A stretch of DNA of 64,000 nucleotides from Collinsella sp. AF23-2 (GCF_003459245.1 NZ_QRVG01000003.1:69513-133512), one strand, 5' to 3'. Numbered from the stretch's first letter, positions 48,361-57,845 are shown. Made by a program: numbers and translations. Notes: a model not told the origin generated them from the letters alone.

Positions 48361-49266
48361 CTAGATGCTCAGCCAGCGATCGCCCTCGGCTCGGCAAAAG
48401 CCCTCACGCTCCAGGTCGGCCAGAATGCCCGCGACAAGCTCGCGCTCGACCGGTCCACGCCCAGCCGCCGCTTCCATCTCGTTAACGCCCACCACGGCAT
48501 CAGCAAGCGTAATCCCCGCCGGCTGGCCATCGCGCGCTGCCAGCAACATGCGCACGATATGCGCGCGCTTTTGGCGACGTGAGCCCTCAAACTTTGATTG
48601 ACGGCTATAGCCCGCCGAGCGCCTGGACGGATTGGGCAACGTCTTTTTTAGATATGCGCCGTAATCTAGCAACGCGTAATACCACGCGCGCGGCGTATCG
48701 GCATCATCGAGCGGCACGGCAAAGGGAGCGATCTCGTCGGTCGCCGCACCGGGGGCCGCCGGACAGGCCGCCTGAATCAGCGGCACCAGCTCGCGATCGG
48801 GAACAGCCGGTACATCGGGAAAGAAGTGATGCAGAAAGACCGTGCGCACGTTGGTCTCCAGATACACGCCCGGAAGATCAAACGCAAACGACCGGATACC
48901 TTGCGCCGTTGCCGGGCCAATACCAGGCAGAGCGACCAAGTCACGCGTCTCGTGCGGAAACTCCCCGCCCCAATCCTCTACGACCCGTTGAGCGGCCCCG
49001 TGAAGCGCCAGAGCGCGTCGGTTGTAGCCCATGCCCTGCCAAGCGTCCAAAACATCGGAAGGCGCGGCCTGGGCAAGCGCCTGCACGGTCGGAAAGCGAT
49101 CGAGCCACGCCGGCATACGCGTCTCCACGCGTGGTACCTGTGTTTGCTGCAGCATGACCTCAGAAAGCCAAATGATGTACGGATCGCGCGTGCGGCGCCA
49201 CGGAAGGTCGCGATAACGCAGGACCCCTTCCGAACGAATCATCGAACGAAAGGGGTCCTGAATCAT
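48361..49266 (-). CDS. MutY-like HhH-GPD adenine glycosylase lacking the Fe-S cluster
   Basis: The 301-residue protein aligns by eye with A/G-specific adenine glycosylases: DPYIIWLSEVMLQQTQVPRV with Glu36, and the HhH motif LPGIGPATAQGIRSFA (113-128). The catalytic Asp of MutY (DGNVxR) is replaced by Glu137 in YLETNVRTVF. The four cluster cysteines are missing; the region reads NPSRRSAGYSRQSKFEGS instead. The C-terminal NUDIX-like domain is also absent; a short winged-helix-like tail is present. ATG 49266 follows AAGGAGCATAGCC, 21 bp after the Rrf2 gene, so the two form an operon. Confidence 0.82.
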   Translation of the reverse strand: MIQDPFRSMIRSEGVLRYRDLPWRRTRDPYIIWLSEVMLQQTQVPRVETRMPAWLDRFPTVQALAQAAPSDVLDAWQGMGYNRRALALHGAAQRVVEDWGGEFPHETRDLVALPGIGPATAQGIRSFAFDLPGVYLETNVRTVFLHHFFPDVPAVPDRELVPLIQAACPAAPGAATDEIAPFAVPLDDADTPRAWYYALLDYGAYLKKTLPNPSRRSAGYSRQSKFEGSRRQKRAHIVRMLLAARDGQPAGITLADAVVGVNEMEAAAGRGPVERELVAGILADLEREGFCRAEGDRWLSI

Positions 49267-49287
49267 GGCTATGCTCCTTATGCGGCG

Positions 49288-49773
49288 CTATTCCTCCCGG
49301 CAAGCGCACGCGCAGGTGGCGTACTCGGGAAACGCTTCGCGGTCGGCGAACTTGGGATCGACGGCCGGGAACTGGCGGTGAGCGACGATGTCGCCGAGCG
49401 AAACGGAATCGAGGTAGTCGCGCATCAACGCCTGGGCTCCGGCCCACAGGGGATGATAGCAGCACGTGCCCATGCGCGCACAGTCACCATCGGGCGCGGT
49501 GCAATCATTCATAACCATAGGGCCTTGAACGGCCTCGACGACCTGGCGGATAGTGACGTCGTCCGGACTGACCTTGAGACGCATGCCACCGTGGACGCCA
49601 CGCAGGCTCTCCACAATACCGGCCTGGACCAAACCGTGCTGAATCGAGCGGGCAAACGAATACGGAACATTGACCTCTTCGGCAGCGGTGCGAACAGAAA
49701 GCAAACGCTCCGGATCCTCGGCAAGCATCGCCAACATACGAAGGGCGTAATCAGTCTTCCTCGATATGTCCAT
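49288..49773 (-). CDS. Rrf2 family transcriptional regulator
   Basis: The 161-residue protein has a winged helix (MDISRKTDYALRMLAMLAED, then VPYSFARSIQHGLVQAGIVE and GVHGGMRLKVSP). A Cys-rich loop (NDCTAPDGDCARMGTCCYHP, about 95-114) follows, similar to the Fe-S-binding loop of IscR/NsrR. It may sense oxygen, NO or iron-sulfur status. An extra CACACREE C-terminus adds cysteines. ATG 49773 follows AAAGGGGAAAA. Upstream bases read as an extension of this frame contain no ribosome site. Confidence 0.87.
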   Translation of the reverse strand: MDISRKTDYALRMLAMLAEDPERLLSVRTAAEEVNVPYSFARSIQHGLVQAGIVESLRGVHGGMRLKVSPDDVTIRQVVEAVQGPMVMNDCTAPDGDCARMGTCCYHPLWAGAQALMRDYLDSVSLGDIVAHRQFPAVDPKFADREAFPEYATCACACREE

Positions 49774-50100
49774 TTTTCCCCTTTCAAGGAATACGAACAG
49801 CTCGAACGAGCTCCGGGGCCGAGCTTGTGTCGAGACGCCAATGACCGCTAGGACATCCAAATGGTAAATCGGATATCCACTGAACGCCGCGCTCGGAGCG
49901 AAATGCATCAGATGCGGCCTACGGTGCAATTTAGTATAACCTAACCCCCTGTCTCGTTGAACAGGTGTTGCGCAACAAAGCTGTTGTTCAGACAAATATA
50001 CTTATTAGATTTTACTTGCGTTCCCGAAGGCGCGGGGATTCTGGGCGAAGATGCGCCAGGGCGATCGTTCTATCGAAACAAAGTGCATCAAACGCAAAAA

Positions 50101-50120
50101 GCCACGTCCGAAGACGTGGC
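50101..50120 (-). terminator. Terminator of tRNA-Asp
   Basis: GCCACGTC and GACGTGGC pair perfectly. On the minus strand the loop is TTCG and TTTTTGCG follows. Confidence 0.88.
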
Positions 50121-50131
50121 TTTAATTGCGT

Positions 50132-50209
<78 letters not shown>

Positions 50210-50317
50210 AGGCAGGCGTTCGCGTTTGTTTCCGCTCGCGTGCGCTGCGGGGATTAGTATACACAGAAGTCTGTCCGGCGCGCAACAACTTTTTTGAAAA
50301 AATTTTTGGGGCCATCC

Positions 50318-50460
50318 GGGAGGGTCTCCGGGGCTGGGGGCGGGGGTTAAGTTTGCTGCTCTACAGTCCTGCGCAAGACGGAAAGCACATTAAGTGCTTT
50401 CCTTTGCGTGCGGAACTCGCGACAAACTTAACCCCCGCCCCCAGCCCCGGAGACCCTCCC
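50318..50460. repeat. 38-bp perfect inverted repeat with structured interior
   Basis: 50318-50355 (GGGAGGGTCTCCGGGGCTGG...) is perfectly complementary to 50423-50460. The 67-nt interior has its own hairpin, GGAAAGCAC-ATTAA-GTGCTTTCC (50380-50402), flanked by CGCAAGA / TTTGCG. The 50210-50576 gap holds no gene. The element would form a ~143-nt rod in RNA or a cruciform in DNA. Confidence 0.85.
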
Positions 50461-50576
50461 TGCCGTCACATTGTTCAACCAGTTTTTCGGGCGTGCGCCG
50501 CTGCGCGGCTAGCCCGCATGCTCCTCGGCGGGGTTGGTCTGATTGTTCTGGTTGGACTTCTTACTTTGGCTCAAAG

Positions 50577-50611
50577 AAAAACGGGAGATGCGTTGTGCAT
50601 CCCCCGTTTTT
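50577..50611 (-). terminator. Terminator of metallophosphoesterase gene
   Basis: AAAAACGGGAGATGC pairs with GCATCCCCCGTTTTT (one mismatch, GTTGT loop). It lies just after the stop at 50619. Confidence 0.85.
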
Positions 50612-50618
50612 GTTGCGG

Positions 50619-51086
50619 TTAGTCCAAGTCAATAAACTTGGTGCTTAGGATCTTGCCGTCTTTAACGAGCATTCTGGCCATGGTGGGGCCTCGGGTGCCT
50701 CTGGGGTAGCTGGCGCTGCCCGGGTTGAGGACTAAGCAGCGGCCCACTTGGGCTTCTTTGGTTACGTGGGTGTGGCCGTTGATGGCTACGTCTACGGATC
50801 CCACCGGAAGGTCTTCGCGGTAGTGGGCTACGGCGAATTTGAGACCTTCGTAGGTAAAGAGCGCAAGACGGTCTACATCGGGGCCGTAGTCGCGGTAGTA
50901 ATCGTTGTTGCCCAATACGGCCCGCACGGGGGCGATGGTGCACAGGTGCTCGTAGTCCATCTCTGACGTGAGGTCGCCGGCGTGGATGATCAGGTCTGCG
51001 CCCTCAAGCTCATCCAAGAGCGCAGGCGATAAATAGCCGTGGGTGTCCGAGATGATGTCGATGCGCTTGGCGCTTGCACTGTTCAT
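50619..51086 (-). CDS. YfcE/MJ0936-type metallophosphoesterase
   Basis: This 155-residue calcineurin-fold phosphodiesterase has the metal motifs ISDTHG (12-17), HAGDLTSE (about 35), GNNDYY (about 59) and NGHTH (about 103), and LNPGSASYPRG near the end. The natural substrate is not known for the group. ATG 51086 follows AAGGGATCCC. Confidence 0.9.
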   Translation of the reverse strand: MNSASAKRIDIISDTHGYLSPALLDELEGADLIIHAGDLTSEMDYEHLCTIAPVRAVLGNNDYYRDYGPDVDRLALFTYEGLKFAVAHYREDLPVGSVDVAINGHTHVTKEAQVGRCLVLNPGSASYPRGTRGPTMARMLVKDGKILSTKFIDLD

Positions 51087-51125
51087 GGGATCCCTTCCGC
51101 AAAAAACGATTCGGCAGATACATAC

Positions 51126-51173
51126 AAAAAAGGCCCCACGGCTCCGCAGACGATGGGTCTACAGGGCTGCGGG
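51126..51173 (-). terminator. Terminator after LytTR regulator gene
   Basis: On the minus strand GGCCCC and GGGGCC close a stem with secondary pairing (CGCAG / CTGCG). TTTTTTGT follows. Confidence 0.7.
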
Positions 51174-51182
51174 GCCAGTGTG

Positions 51183-51899
51183 CTAGAGACTCAGGGCCTT
51201 CTTGAGCGGCACGACGCGGCGGCGCGAAACCGGCACGCGTTCGTCGACGCCCGTAATGCCCAGTTGGATGGCGCCCGAGGGCACCGTCTCAACGTCCGTG
51301 ACGCACGCTAGGTTGACGATATAGCGGCGGTGAACACGGAAGAAGCCAAAGTCGCAGAGCTTGGCCTCAAACTGCGCCAGCGAGGTCGTCGACAAAAAGC
51401 GATCATCGACGGTATAGATGCAGGAGTAATCGTCCTTTGCCATGATAAAGCGGATGTCATCCACGGGAATGAGCACCTTGCGGCCGCCCTTTTCCACCGG
51501 GATACGCTCGATGGTCACCTTGCTGTCCGTAACCGGCTTGGCGCGTTGCATGACCTTCTCGATCGCGCGATCCAAGCGAGCTTCCTCGACCGGCTTCATC
51601 AGATAATCGACAGCATCCACGTCGAATGCCTCGACCGCATGGTCGCTATACGCAGTCACAAACACGATCGCCGGCGGATTTTTGAGCTTATGCAGCGCCT
51701 CGGCAAGTTGCAGGCCCGAGGCACCGGGCATCGAGATATCGAGAAACACGACATCCACGCGACTTTCCATAAGCATCTCGATGGCGGAGCGGACGCTCGA
51801 CGCCTCCGTGATCGTGCCGATCTTGCCCGTTTGCTCGAGCAGGAAGCGAAGCTCCGAGCGAGCCGGCGCCTCATCATCCACAATCATCGCACGCAGCAT
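51183..51899 (-). CDS. LytTR family response regulator
   Basis: The 238-residue protein has a receiver domain (2-120) with IVDDEAPAR and phospho-acceptor Asp near residue 52 (VVFLDISMPG). A LytTR DNA-binding domain (about 135-236; YSCIYTVDDRFLSTTSLAQF, FRVHRRYIVN) follows. It should be phosphorylated by the kinase at 51972 immediately upstream. ATG 51899 is chosen over an in-frame TTG at 51920; AAAGG is 10 nt before it. It is paralogous to 57072-57806. Confidence 0.92.
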   Translation of the reverse strand: MLRAMIVDDEAPARSELRFLLEQTGKIGTITEASSVRSAIEMLMESRVDVVFLDISMPGASGLQLAEALHKLKNPPAIVFVTAYSDHAVEAFDVDAVDYLMKPVEEARLDRAIEKVMQRAKPVTDSKVTIERIPVEKGGRKVLIPVDDIRFIMAKDDYSCIYTVDDRFLSTTSLAQFEAKLCDFGFFRVHRRYIVNLACVTDVETVPSGAIQLGITGVDERVPVSRRRVVPLKKALSL

Positions 51900-51971
51900 A
51901 GGGATAAAACCTTTCGTCAACTAACTACGCCGGGCGTCCGTCGCATGACGTTGAGCCCGTAGCTTTTTATT

Positions 51972-53315
51972 TTACTCTTGAATGTCAAAGATGCTCTCTG
52001 ACAAATCAAGATGAAGAAGCACTTTGGTGCCCTTGCCCGGCGCCGATTCGACACGCGTATAGGAGTGCGGCCCAAAAAAGCGATGGATGCGCTCCGAAAT
52101 ATTGTGCATGGCCACACCGGCGCCGCCACCCTGGGGAGAGCTGGCGTCGGGACGGGCAGAGCGCTCGTCAAACAGTCTGGCGGCGGTACCCTCATCCATG
52201 CCCACGCCATTATCGGCCACGGCAATCAAGATTGCATCCTCGCCGTCTTGGTGAACGGTCACGTCGATCCTCAGGGCGTCGTCATCGCCCATACCATGAC
52301 GCACGGCGTTCTCGACAATCGGCTGGATCACGAACGCCGGTACCAGCGTATCTTCCACGTCCTCGGACACATCGAACGTCGCAAGCACGCGGTCCTCGCC
52401 AAAGCGGGCCTTCTCAAAGGTAAGGTAGCGCTTGGTCTGTGCGACCTCGCGCGAGACCGGAATAAGCGATCCCGAGTTGTCGAGCGTGGCACGATAGAAC
52501 GATGAGAACTCACGAAGCAGTTCGCGGGCCCGCAGCGGGTCGGTGCGTGTAAACGATGCAATGGTGTTCAGCGTGTTGAACAGGAAGTGCGGGTTAATCT
52601 GCGCCTGCAGCGCACGCACCTCGGCGCGCGCCGTGAGTTCCTTTTGCACCTCGAGCTCGTGGATGGCGAGCTGCGTGGACAAGATCTCGGCAAAGCCCGA
52701 GGCAAGCGCATACTGGGTACGGTCGACGGCGCGCGGGGTCTTGTAGTAGAACTTGAGCGTGCCGACGGTACGATCGCCCACCTTGATGGGGGCGATAATG
52801 CCGGCGGGAACTTGGTTGTGCGAGCCGTCCGAGCCCACGACATCCACCATACGGTTGAACGACTGCACGATGCCATGTTCGATAACGTAGCGTGTGGCAA
52901 GCGTGTGGATGGGAGTATCGGGCAGCAGTTTTTCCTCAAACTCGCCCGCGCAGGCAAGCACGTTGTCCTCGTCGGTGATGGCCACCGTCATGGCGCGCGT
53001 CTCGGGCAAAATGCGCCGGCACACCAAACGCGCCGACTCCTGCGTCAGACCGCCCTTAATGTCCTCGAGCATGGCCGAGGCCACCGAGAGCGTCTCCTCG
53101 GTGTACTGGGAGCGCACCGAATCGGGATTGAGCGTCAAAAAGATAAAGATGCACAGAAAGATGCACAGCAGCGCGCAGGCAATCACCGTGGCGATCGGCT
53201 CGATACCGGTCACCAAGGCAAAAATAAAGTACACCAGCACGCAAATGGCGCATGCAACGGCAATGATGCGAAAGATTGATATTGAACTATCGCGCTGGGC
53301 GCGGCGGTCGATCAT
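51972..53315 (-). CDS. LytS-type sensor histidine kinase
   Basis: The 447-residue protein has two N-terminal membrane helices (about 12-60), a GAF-like sensor region (about 80-220), the HisKA_7TM/LytS-type His box NPHFLFNTLNTIASF (about 241) and a GHKL ATPase domain (ENAVRHGMG N-box, NGVGMDEG and GGGAGVAMHN). Its ATG overlaps the stop of the glycosyltransferase gene (ATGA), so the two are coupled. It pairs with the regulator at 51183. Confidence 0.9.
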   Translation of the reverse strand: MIDRRAQRDSSISIFRIIAVACAICVLVYFIFALVTGIEPIATVIACALLCIFLCIFIFLTLNPDSVRSQYTEETLSVASAMLEDIKGGLTQESARLVCRRILPETRAMTVAITDEDNVLACAGEFEEKLLPDTPIHTLATRYVIEHGIVQSFNRMVDVVGSDGSHNQVPAGIIAPIKVGDRTVGTLKFYYKTPRAVDRTQYALASGFAEILSTQLAIHELEVQKELTARAEVRALQAQINPHFLFNTLNTIASFTRTDPLRARELLREFSSFYRATLDNSGSLIPVSREVAQTKRYLTFEKARFGEDRVLATFDVSEDVEDTLVPAFVIQPIVENAVRHGMGDDDALRIDVTVHQDGEDAILIAVADNGVGMDEGTAARLFDERSARPDASSPQGGGAGVAMHNISERIHRFFGPHSYTRVESAPGKGTKVLLHLDLSESIFDIQE

Positions 53316-54499
53316 TCGGCCCCCTCCAGGATACTGATCAGTTGTGCGTCACGCCAAAGCCCGTCCATGATCTTGGGCCAAAAGCTCTGGAAACGCAGGT
53401 AGCTTGCAGCGTTTTGGCGCGCATAGGCCTTTGCCTCGCCGATACCATGGCGCCAAATGCGCAGGTAGCCCTCATGCTCGCGGGTAAACACGCTGCGGAC
53501 CATAGCGGTCTTGCGCACGCGGTCGTCGAGCTCGCGCGAAATCCACGGGCCCGGGTAGGGCATGAGCGATGCCGCCGTAACGGGGATGAGCTCCTTTTGA
53601 TGCGCGGCGAACGTCAACTTGGCCCGTTCGTAGTACCAACGGTATACATCCTGCATAAAGCGCGGTGAGCGCTTTTCGGACTCCGGAGGCAGATGGCGCA
53701 CGGTCCACTCGTTATCAAACCACACGTCGTAGCCAAACATACGCATGTTAAAGAGGTAATCCAAGTCCTCGCCGCGGGTGATAAACGGGTCAAAGGCCAC
53801 ACGCGTAAAGGCGCGGGCGTGCAGGGCCATCAGGCCGCCGCACACGTAGTTGGAGCGCGAGATGCGGGTGCCCGAGAGCGCCTTTTTCATCCAACGGTTG
53901 AACTCGATGCGCTTGGTCCACCAACGATGGCAGATGCCCGCCTTGTCCGTGGGAGCCAGCGGCGAGCCGTCGCGATCGTAGAAATAGCCGCTCTTGACCA
54001 AGATCGGCAAGCCCTGACGCGTCTGCTGCCCCAACGCATAGGTCGCGCGCTTCATAAAGTCGGCGTCGATGACAGTCTCATCGTCATCCAAAAAGATAAC
54101 CGCGTCATGCCCCAGCACAGCGGCACAGGCTAGCCCCATGTTGCGGATGGCACCGTAGCCTCGCAGGCTCACGCACTCGCCCGAACCCTTGGGCGCGATC
54201 TGAGCAACCCGGTCTGCGATGCGCGAGGCCTGGGTGTTGGTGACAACGGTGACCTTGAGCGTGGGATGCGCGTCGACAATCTCGTGCACGCGCAGCGACA
54301 CATCGGCTGTGGCAGAAACAGGACAGACCACCAAAAGGATGATGCGCGGGATGTCGCACACCTGCTCAAGCGAGGCCAGGCAGCGGTCGAGTTCGGGATT
54401 GTCGGCGTTGAGTCGCGTCGAGTGATCGTAGGTGCCGGGAGCGTTTGCTTGGGTATCATCGCCCGCCCAATATGTTGGGATCACAACCGTGGCGTTCAT
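53312..54499 (-). CDS. Family 2-type glycosyltransferase
   Basis: This 395-residue cytoplasmic GT-A fold protein has the nucleotide-binding start TVVIPTYWAGDD, the DxD-like FLDDDETVID (about 135) and SNYVCGGLMALHARAF with GEDLDYLFNMRMFGYDVWFD, the acceptor-site block. It probably transfers sugar to a surface polymer. ATG 54499 follows AAGGAGGGTAAAGGT. The overlap with the histidine kinase gene suggests the two-component system responds to an envelope state. Confidence 0.82.
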   Translation of the reverse strand: MNATVVIPTYWAGDDTQANAPGTYDHSTRLNADNPELDRCLASLEQVCDIPRIILLVVCPVSATADVSLRVHEIVDAHPTLKVTVVTNTQASRIADRVAQIAPKGSGECVSLRGYGAIRNMGLACAAVLGHDAVIFLDDDETVIDADFMKRATYALGQQTRQGLPILVKSGYFYDRDGSPLAPTDKAGICHRWWTKRIEFNRWMKKALSGTRISRSNYVCGGLMALHARAFTRVAFDPFITRGEDLDYLFNMRMFGYDVWFDNEWTVRHLPPESEKRSPRFMQDVYRWYYERAKLTFAAHQKELIPVTAASLMPYPGPWISRELDDRVRKTAMVRSVFTREHEGYLRIWRHGIGEAKAYARQNAASYLRFQSFWPKIMDGLWRDAQLISILEGAE

Positions 54500-54527
54500 A
54501 CCTTTACCCTCCTTGCAACACAAAAAC

Positions 54528-54556
54528 GGGGCGCCGCCAAACACAGGCGACGCCCC
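54528..54556 (-). terminator. Terminator of MFS gene
   Basis: GGGGCGCCGCC (54528-54538) pairs with GGCGACGCCCC (54546-54556), one mismatch. On the minus strand GTTTTTG follows. Confidence 0.8.
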
Positions 54557-54681
54557 GCGACCTAGCTGATTCCATCATACCCACTTGGGCTAAACATTGC
54601 TCGGAAGTCAGAATGATTTATGCGGCTACTTCCAAAAGAGTACTGTAGATAGGCACAATTGCTGTACTGAGCCCGGTTGCC

Positions 54682-55932
54682 TTACGCCGCCGCCTGAGTC
54701 ATGCGGGACAGGCGGACCAGCAGCATAAAGCCAACAACCAGCAGCACGCCAATGGAAAGGACGCCCAGCGACGGGTTGCCGGTCAGCGAGGTGACGACCG
54801 ACACTAGAAAAGTGCCCATGACGCTTGCATAACGACCAAAGATGTCAAAGAAGCCGTAGTACTCGTTGGATTTTTCTTTAGGGATAATGCGGCCAAAGTA
54901 GCTACGGCTGAGCGCCTGCACGCCGCCCTGGAACAGGCCGACCATAATGGCAAGCACCCAGAACTCAAAGGCGGTCTTTAGGAAGAACGCGGCGAACAGC
55001 ACAATGCCCATGTAGGCAGCGACCGCCACCAGAATCATGTTGAGCGTGCCCACGCGTCCGGCGAGCTTGCCGTAGATGATGGCGGACGGAAAGGCCACAA
55101 ACTGCGTGACGAGCAGCGCCAGCACCAGCTGGGTCGAATCGATACCCAGAGCCGAGCCGTAGCTGGTTGCCATGGAAATGACCGTGTGCACACCGTCGAT
55201 GTAGAAGAAGAACGCGATCATGTAGACCAGCACGGTCTTGTTGTGGGCGATCTCGCGCATGGTGTGTCCGACCTCGGAGAACACACCGCCCACGATGTGG
55301 CCGATGGTGTCCTGGGGACCGCGCTCGCGACCGTACTTTTGCTTATAGGTGCGAATGAGCGGCAGGGTAAAGATGAGCCACCAGGCACCGGTGATGATAA
55401 ACGACAGACGCGTTGCCAGCATGGTGGGGACGCCAAGAGCGGGGCCACCCATGATAAGCGCCAGGCAGATGATGAACGGTACGGTGGAACCGATGTAACC
55501 CCAGGCATAGCCCGAGCTGGACACGGCGTCCATGCGCTCGTCGGTGGTAATGTCGGGCAGCATGGCGTCGTAGAACGTCATAGAAGAGTTAAGGCCGATG
55601 GTGCACAGCACGTACACGGTCAAAAATGCCATGGCGGACATTGGGATAGCCTGCGCCAGGCAAAGGACCAGGCCCGTGAGGAAGAAGCCCAAGAAGAACT
55701 TGATCTTGTTGCCGGCGTAATCGGCAAGCGCGCCCAGAATGGGCATGAGCATGGCAATGACTAGCGAGGCAATCGTCTGAGCGTTGCCCCAAGCGACCAC
55801 CAGGTCTGCCGAGGAAGCACCGGTATTGATGGCGTTAAAGTAGATGGGCACCACCGAGGTATTGAGCAGCACGAGGGCCGAGTTGCCCACATCGTACATA
55901 ACCCAGTTACGCTCGAGCTTGGTGTATTTCAT
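54682..55932 (-). CDS. MFS transporter, Atg22/UMF1-like
   Basis: The 416-residue protein has about twelve helices. The opening KLERNWVMYDVGNSALVLLN, the loop FYDAMLPDITTDERMDAVSS and the later LSRSYFGRIIPKEKSNEYYG match the Atg22-like branch of the major facilitator superfamily, whose eukaryotic members export amino acids from the vacuole. Bacterial substrates are unknown. ATG 55932 follows AAGGGGCCCTGTCC. Confidence 0.87.
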   Translation of the reverse strand: MKYTKLERNWVMYDVGNSALVLLNTSVVPIYFNAINTGASSADLVVAWGNAQTIASLVIAMLMPILGALADYAGNKIKFFLGFFLTGLVLCLAQAIPMSAMAFLTVYVLCTIGLNSSMTFYDAMLPDITTDERMDAVSSSGYAWGYIGSTVPFIICLALIMGGPALGVPTMLATRLSFIITGAWWLIFTLPLIRTYKQKYGRERGPQDTIGHIVGGVFSEVGHTMREIAHNKTVLVYMIAFFFYIDGVHTVISMATSYGSALGIDSTQLVLALLVTQFVAFPSAIIYGKLAGRVGTLNMILVAVAAYMGIVLFAAFFLKTAFEFWVLAIMVGLFQGGVQALSRSYFGRIIPKEKSNEYYGFFDIFGRYASVMGTFLVSVVTSLTGNPSLGVLSIGVLLVVGFMLLVRLSRMTQAAA

Positions 55933-56034
55933 GGACAGGGCCCCTTCGTATTCGCCCGATATGCAGTTAGTTCATCGTACCCCAATTGTCCAGAGGCGCC
56001 GGTAAGGATTCGGCAAAGGGGGCACGCACGAGCC

Positions 56035-56979
56035 CTACTCCTCGCGGTCGAACTCCTCGTCGGCGCCGAGCACGCGACCGCTGTAATTGACGTGGTTGGT
56101 CACGGCTTCCATATCGCCGGTCTCGATAAAGCGGGCGACCGTGCACTCGTAATCGACCAGCGCGCGGTCAAAGACCTCGGGGAAACTCTCGGTCGAGACT
56201 TCATCAGTAAAGGGGTTCTTCCATGCCAAGTGGCCCAGGTTGCCGGTACGCTCGGGCAGCTCGGTCGTCACGCGGTGCGCAAGGCCGTCGAGCAGCGAAT
56301 AATCGTGCACCAAGCCCTCGAGCAGGGCAATCGCGCGCGTCTTGGCCGAACCGGCCGGCTCGATAGTACGGTAGAGCAGCTGCATGTCGGCTACGGCGCC
56401 GGCGTACTCCCCCGCCGGGATGTCGATACCGTACACGCGCCCGGCGACGTAGCTCATCAGCACGCCGGCAACGCGATTGATGCGGTCGGTAGTGACGATC
56501 TCGCCCGCCGGCGGATAATCCTCGACCGTGGCCCCGTCACGTTTAAGCTGCAGCATCAGCACGTCCAGGTCGCTTTCGAGCACGGCGTGAACTTGACTGC
56601 CCGAAGCCTCGAGCTCGGGGTCGGACTCAACAATGCCAAACTGCTGCTCGTAGACAAAGGGATGGGCATTGCGGTCGAGCACATAGTGCGACAGCAGGCC
56701 CAGCGCAAACGCGCGACCCAGATTGGCATCGCGCGGCTGCAGGTGCGACACGCCATCGCGCAGGCACGAGAACTGGCGCGACATGCGCGAGCGGTGCATG
56801 ACCTGAGCCAGCAGCGTGCAGTCGGAAACACGCGGTGTCAGAATGTGAAAGAAAAACGGGTCGGGGCCTTGGTTGCCCAAGATAAAGGCAATGCGCTCTT
56901 CATCGGACGTGATGACGCCCTGCGGAAGACGGTCGATGCTTTCCTCGCCAAACAGATGATGGGTGATAAGCGCGGGCAT
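56035..56979 (-). CDS. Zinc-dependent phospholipase C family protein
   Basis: The 314-residue protein starts MPALITHHLFGEE. It carries FILGNQGPDPFFFH, GLLSHYVLDRNAHPFV and VHAVLESDLD, the histidine- and aspartate-rich pattern of the bacterial zinc PLC-like family. It lacks a signal peptide, so it is probably cytoplasmic and its substrate is uncertain. ATG 56979 follows AAAGGATCATT. An upstream start at 57009 has no ribosome site. Confidence 0.75.
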   Translation of the reverse strand: MPALITHHLFGEESIDRLPQGVITSDEERIAFILGNQGPDPFFFHILTPRVSDCTLLAQVMHRSRMSRQFSCLRDGVSHLQPRDANLGRAFALGLLSHYVLDRNAHPFVYEQQFGIVESDPELEASGSQVHAVLESDLDVLMLQLKRDGATVEDYPPAGEIVTTDRINRVAGVLMSYVAGRVYGIDIPAGEYAGAVADMQLLYRTIEPAGSAKTRAIALLEGLVHDYSLLDGLAHRVTTELPERTGNLGHLAWKNPFTDEVSTESFPEVFDRALVDYECTVARFIETGDMEAVTNHVNYSGRVLGADEEFDREE

Positions 56980-57071
56980 AATGATCCTTTCGATTTCATT
57001 CGATGCCACCCATTATGCCCACCGCGCGCCCATACCAAACCTGCGATGGTAAACGACGGCACGCAAGCCTC

Positions 57072-57806
57072 TTACGCAAGCCCCAGGTGCGACTTGACCT
57101 CGGCGGCACGACGGCGGGACACCGGCACCGTCGAGCTCACGCGGTCGAGCCTGAGCTCCATCAACCCCGTGGAGCCAATCTCAACATTGTGCACGTCTTC
57201 CAAATTGACCAGATAGCTGCGATGGACGCGGATAAAGCCCTCGGAGCCCAAGCGACGTTCGAGCGAAGAGATCGACTCATTAATCAGATATGTTCCCTCG
57301 GCGCAGACGGCGTTGCAAAAATCGGCACGCGCCTCAAAGTAGCAGACATCCGCCACGGGGATGAACACCTTTTTACCCCCGCGGTCCACCGTCAGGCGAA
57401 GGGGCTGGCGCGGGGTATGGACAGCGCGGCGAACACCCAGGGCGGTTTCGATCTTGTCGAGCGCCTTTGACAGGCGGGCATCCTCGACCGGCTTGACGAC
57501 ATAGTCGACAGCATCGAGGTTATACGCGTCGGCCGCGAACTCTGCAAACGCCGTCACAAACACCACCACCGGCGGCGTCTTTAGGTTTTGCAGGGTCTCG
57601 GCTAGCTCAATTCCCGAGCGGCCGGGCATCGTGATATCCAAAAACAGCACGTCGGGCTTGTTCGACAGAATCGACTCCACGGCCTCGGTGACATTGCCCG
57701 CCTCGGCAATCTGTCCCACACGTGCATCCTTTTCCAGCAGATAACGTAGCTCAGCCCTAATAGGAGGCTCGTCATCAACCACCAAGATGTTCCATCCCTC
57801 GGACAT
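57072..57806 (-). CDS. LytTR family response regulator
   Basis: The 244-residue protein has a receiver domain (about 4-122; VVDDEPPIRAELRYLL, Asp near 54 in VLFLDITMPG) and a LytTR DNA-binding domain (about 140-240; FIRVHRSYLVN). ATG 57806 follows GAGGGGAAGCGCAT. It lies 39 bp downstream of its kinase gene. It shares layout and many residues with the regulator at 51183, so the two systems look like an old duplication. Confidence 0.92.
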   Translation of the reverse strand: MSEGWNILVVDDEPPIRAELRYLLEKDARVGQIAEAGNVTEAVESILSNKPDVLFLDITMPGRSGIELAETLQNLKTPPVVVFVTAFAEFAADAYNLDAVDYVVKPVEDARLSKALDKIETALGVRRAVHTPRQPLRLTVDRGGKKVFIPVADVCYFEARADFCNAVCAEGTYLINESISSLERRLGSEGFIRVHRSYLVNLEDVHNVEIGSTGLMELRLDRVSSTVPVSRRRAAEVKSHLGLA

Positions 57807-57845
57807 ATGCGCTTCCCCTCTTTTTTCTCTCAATCCAACCGCGCG

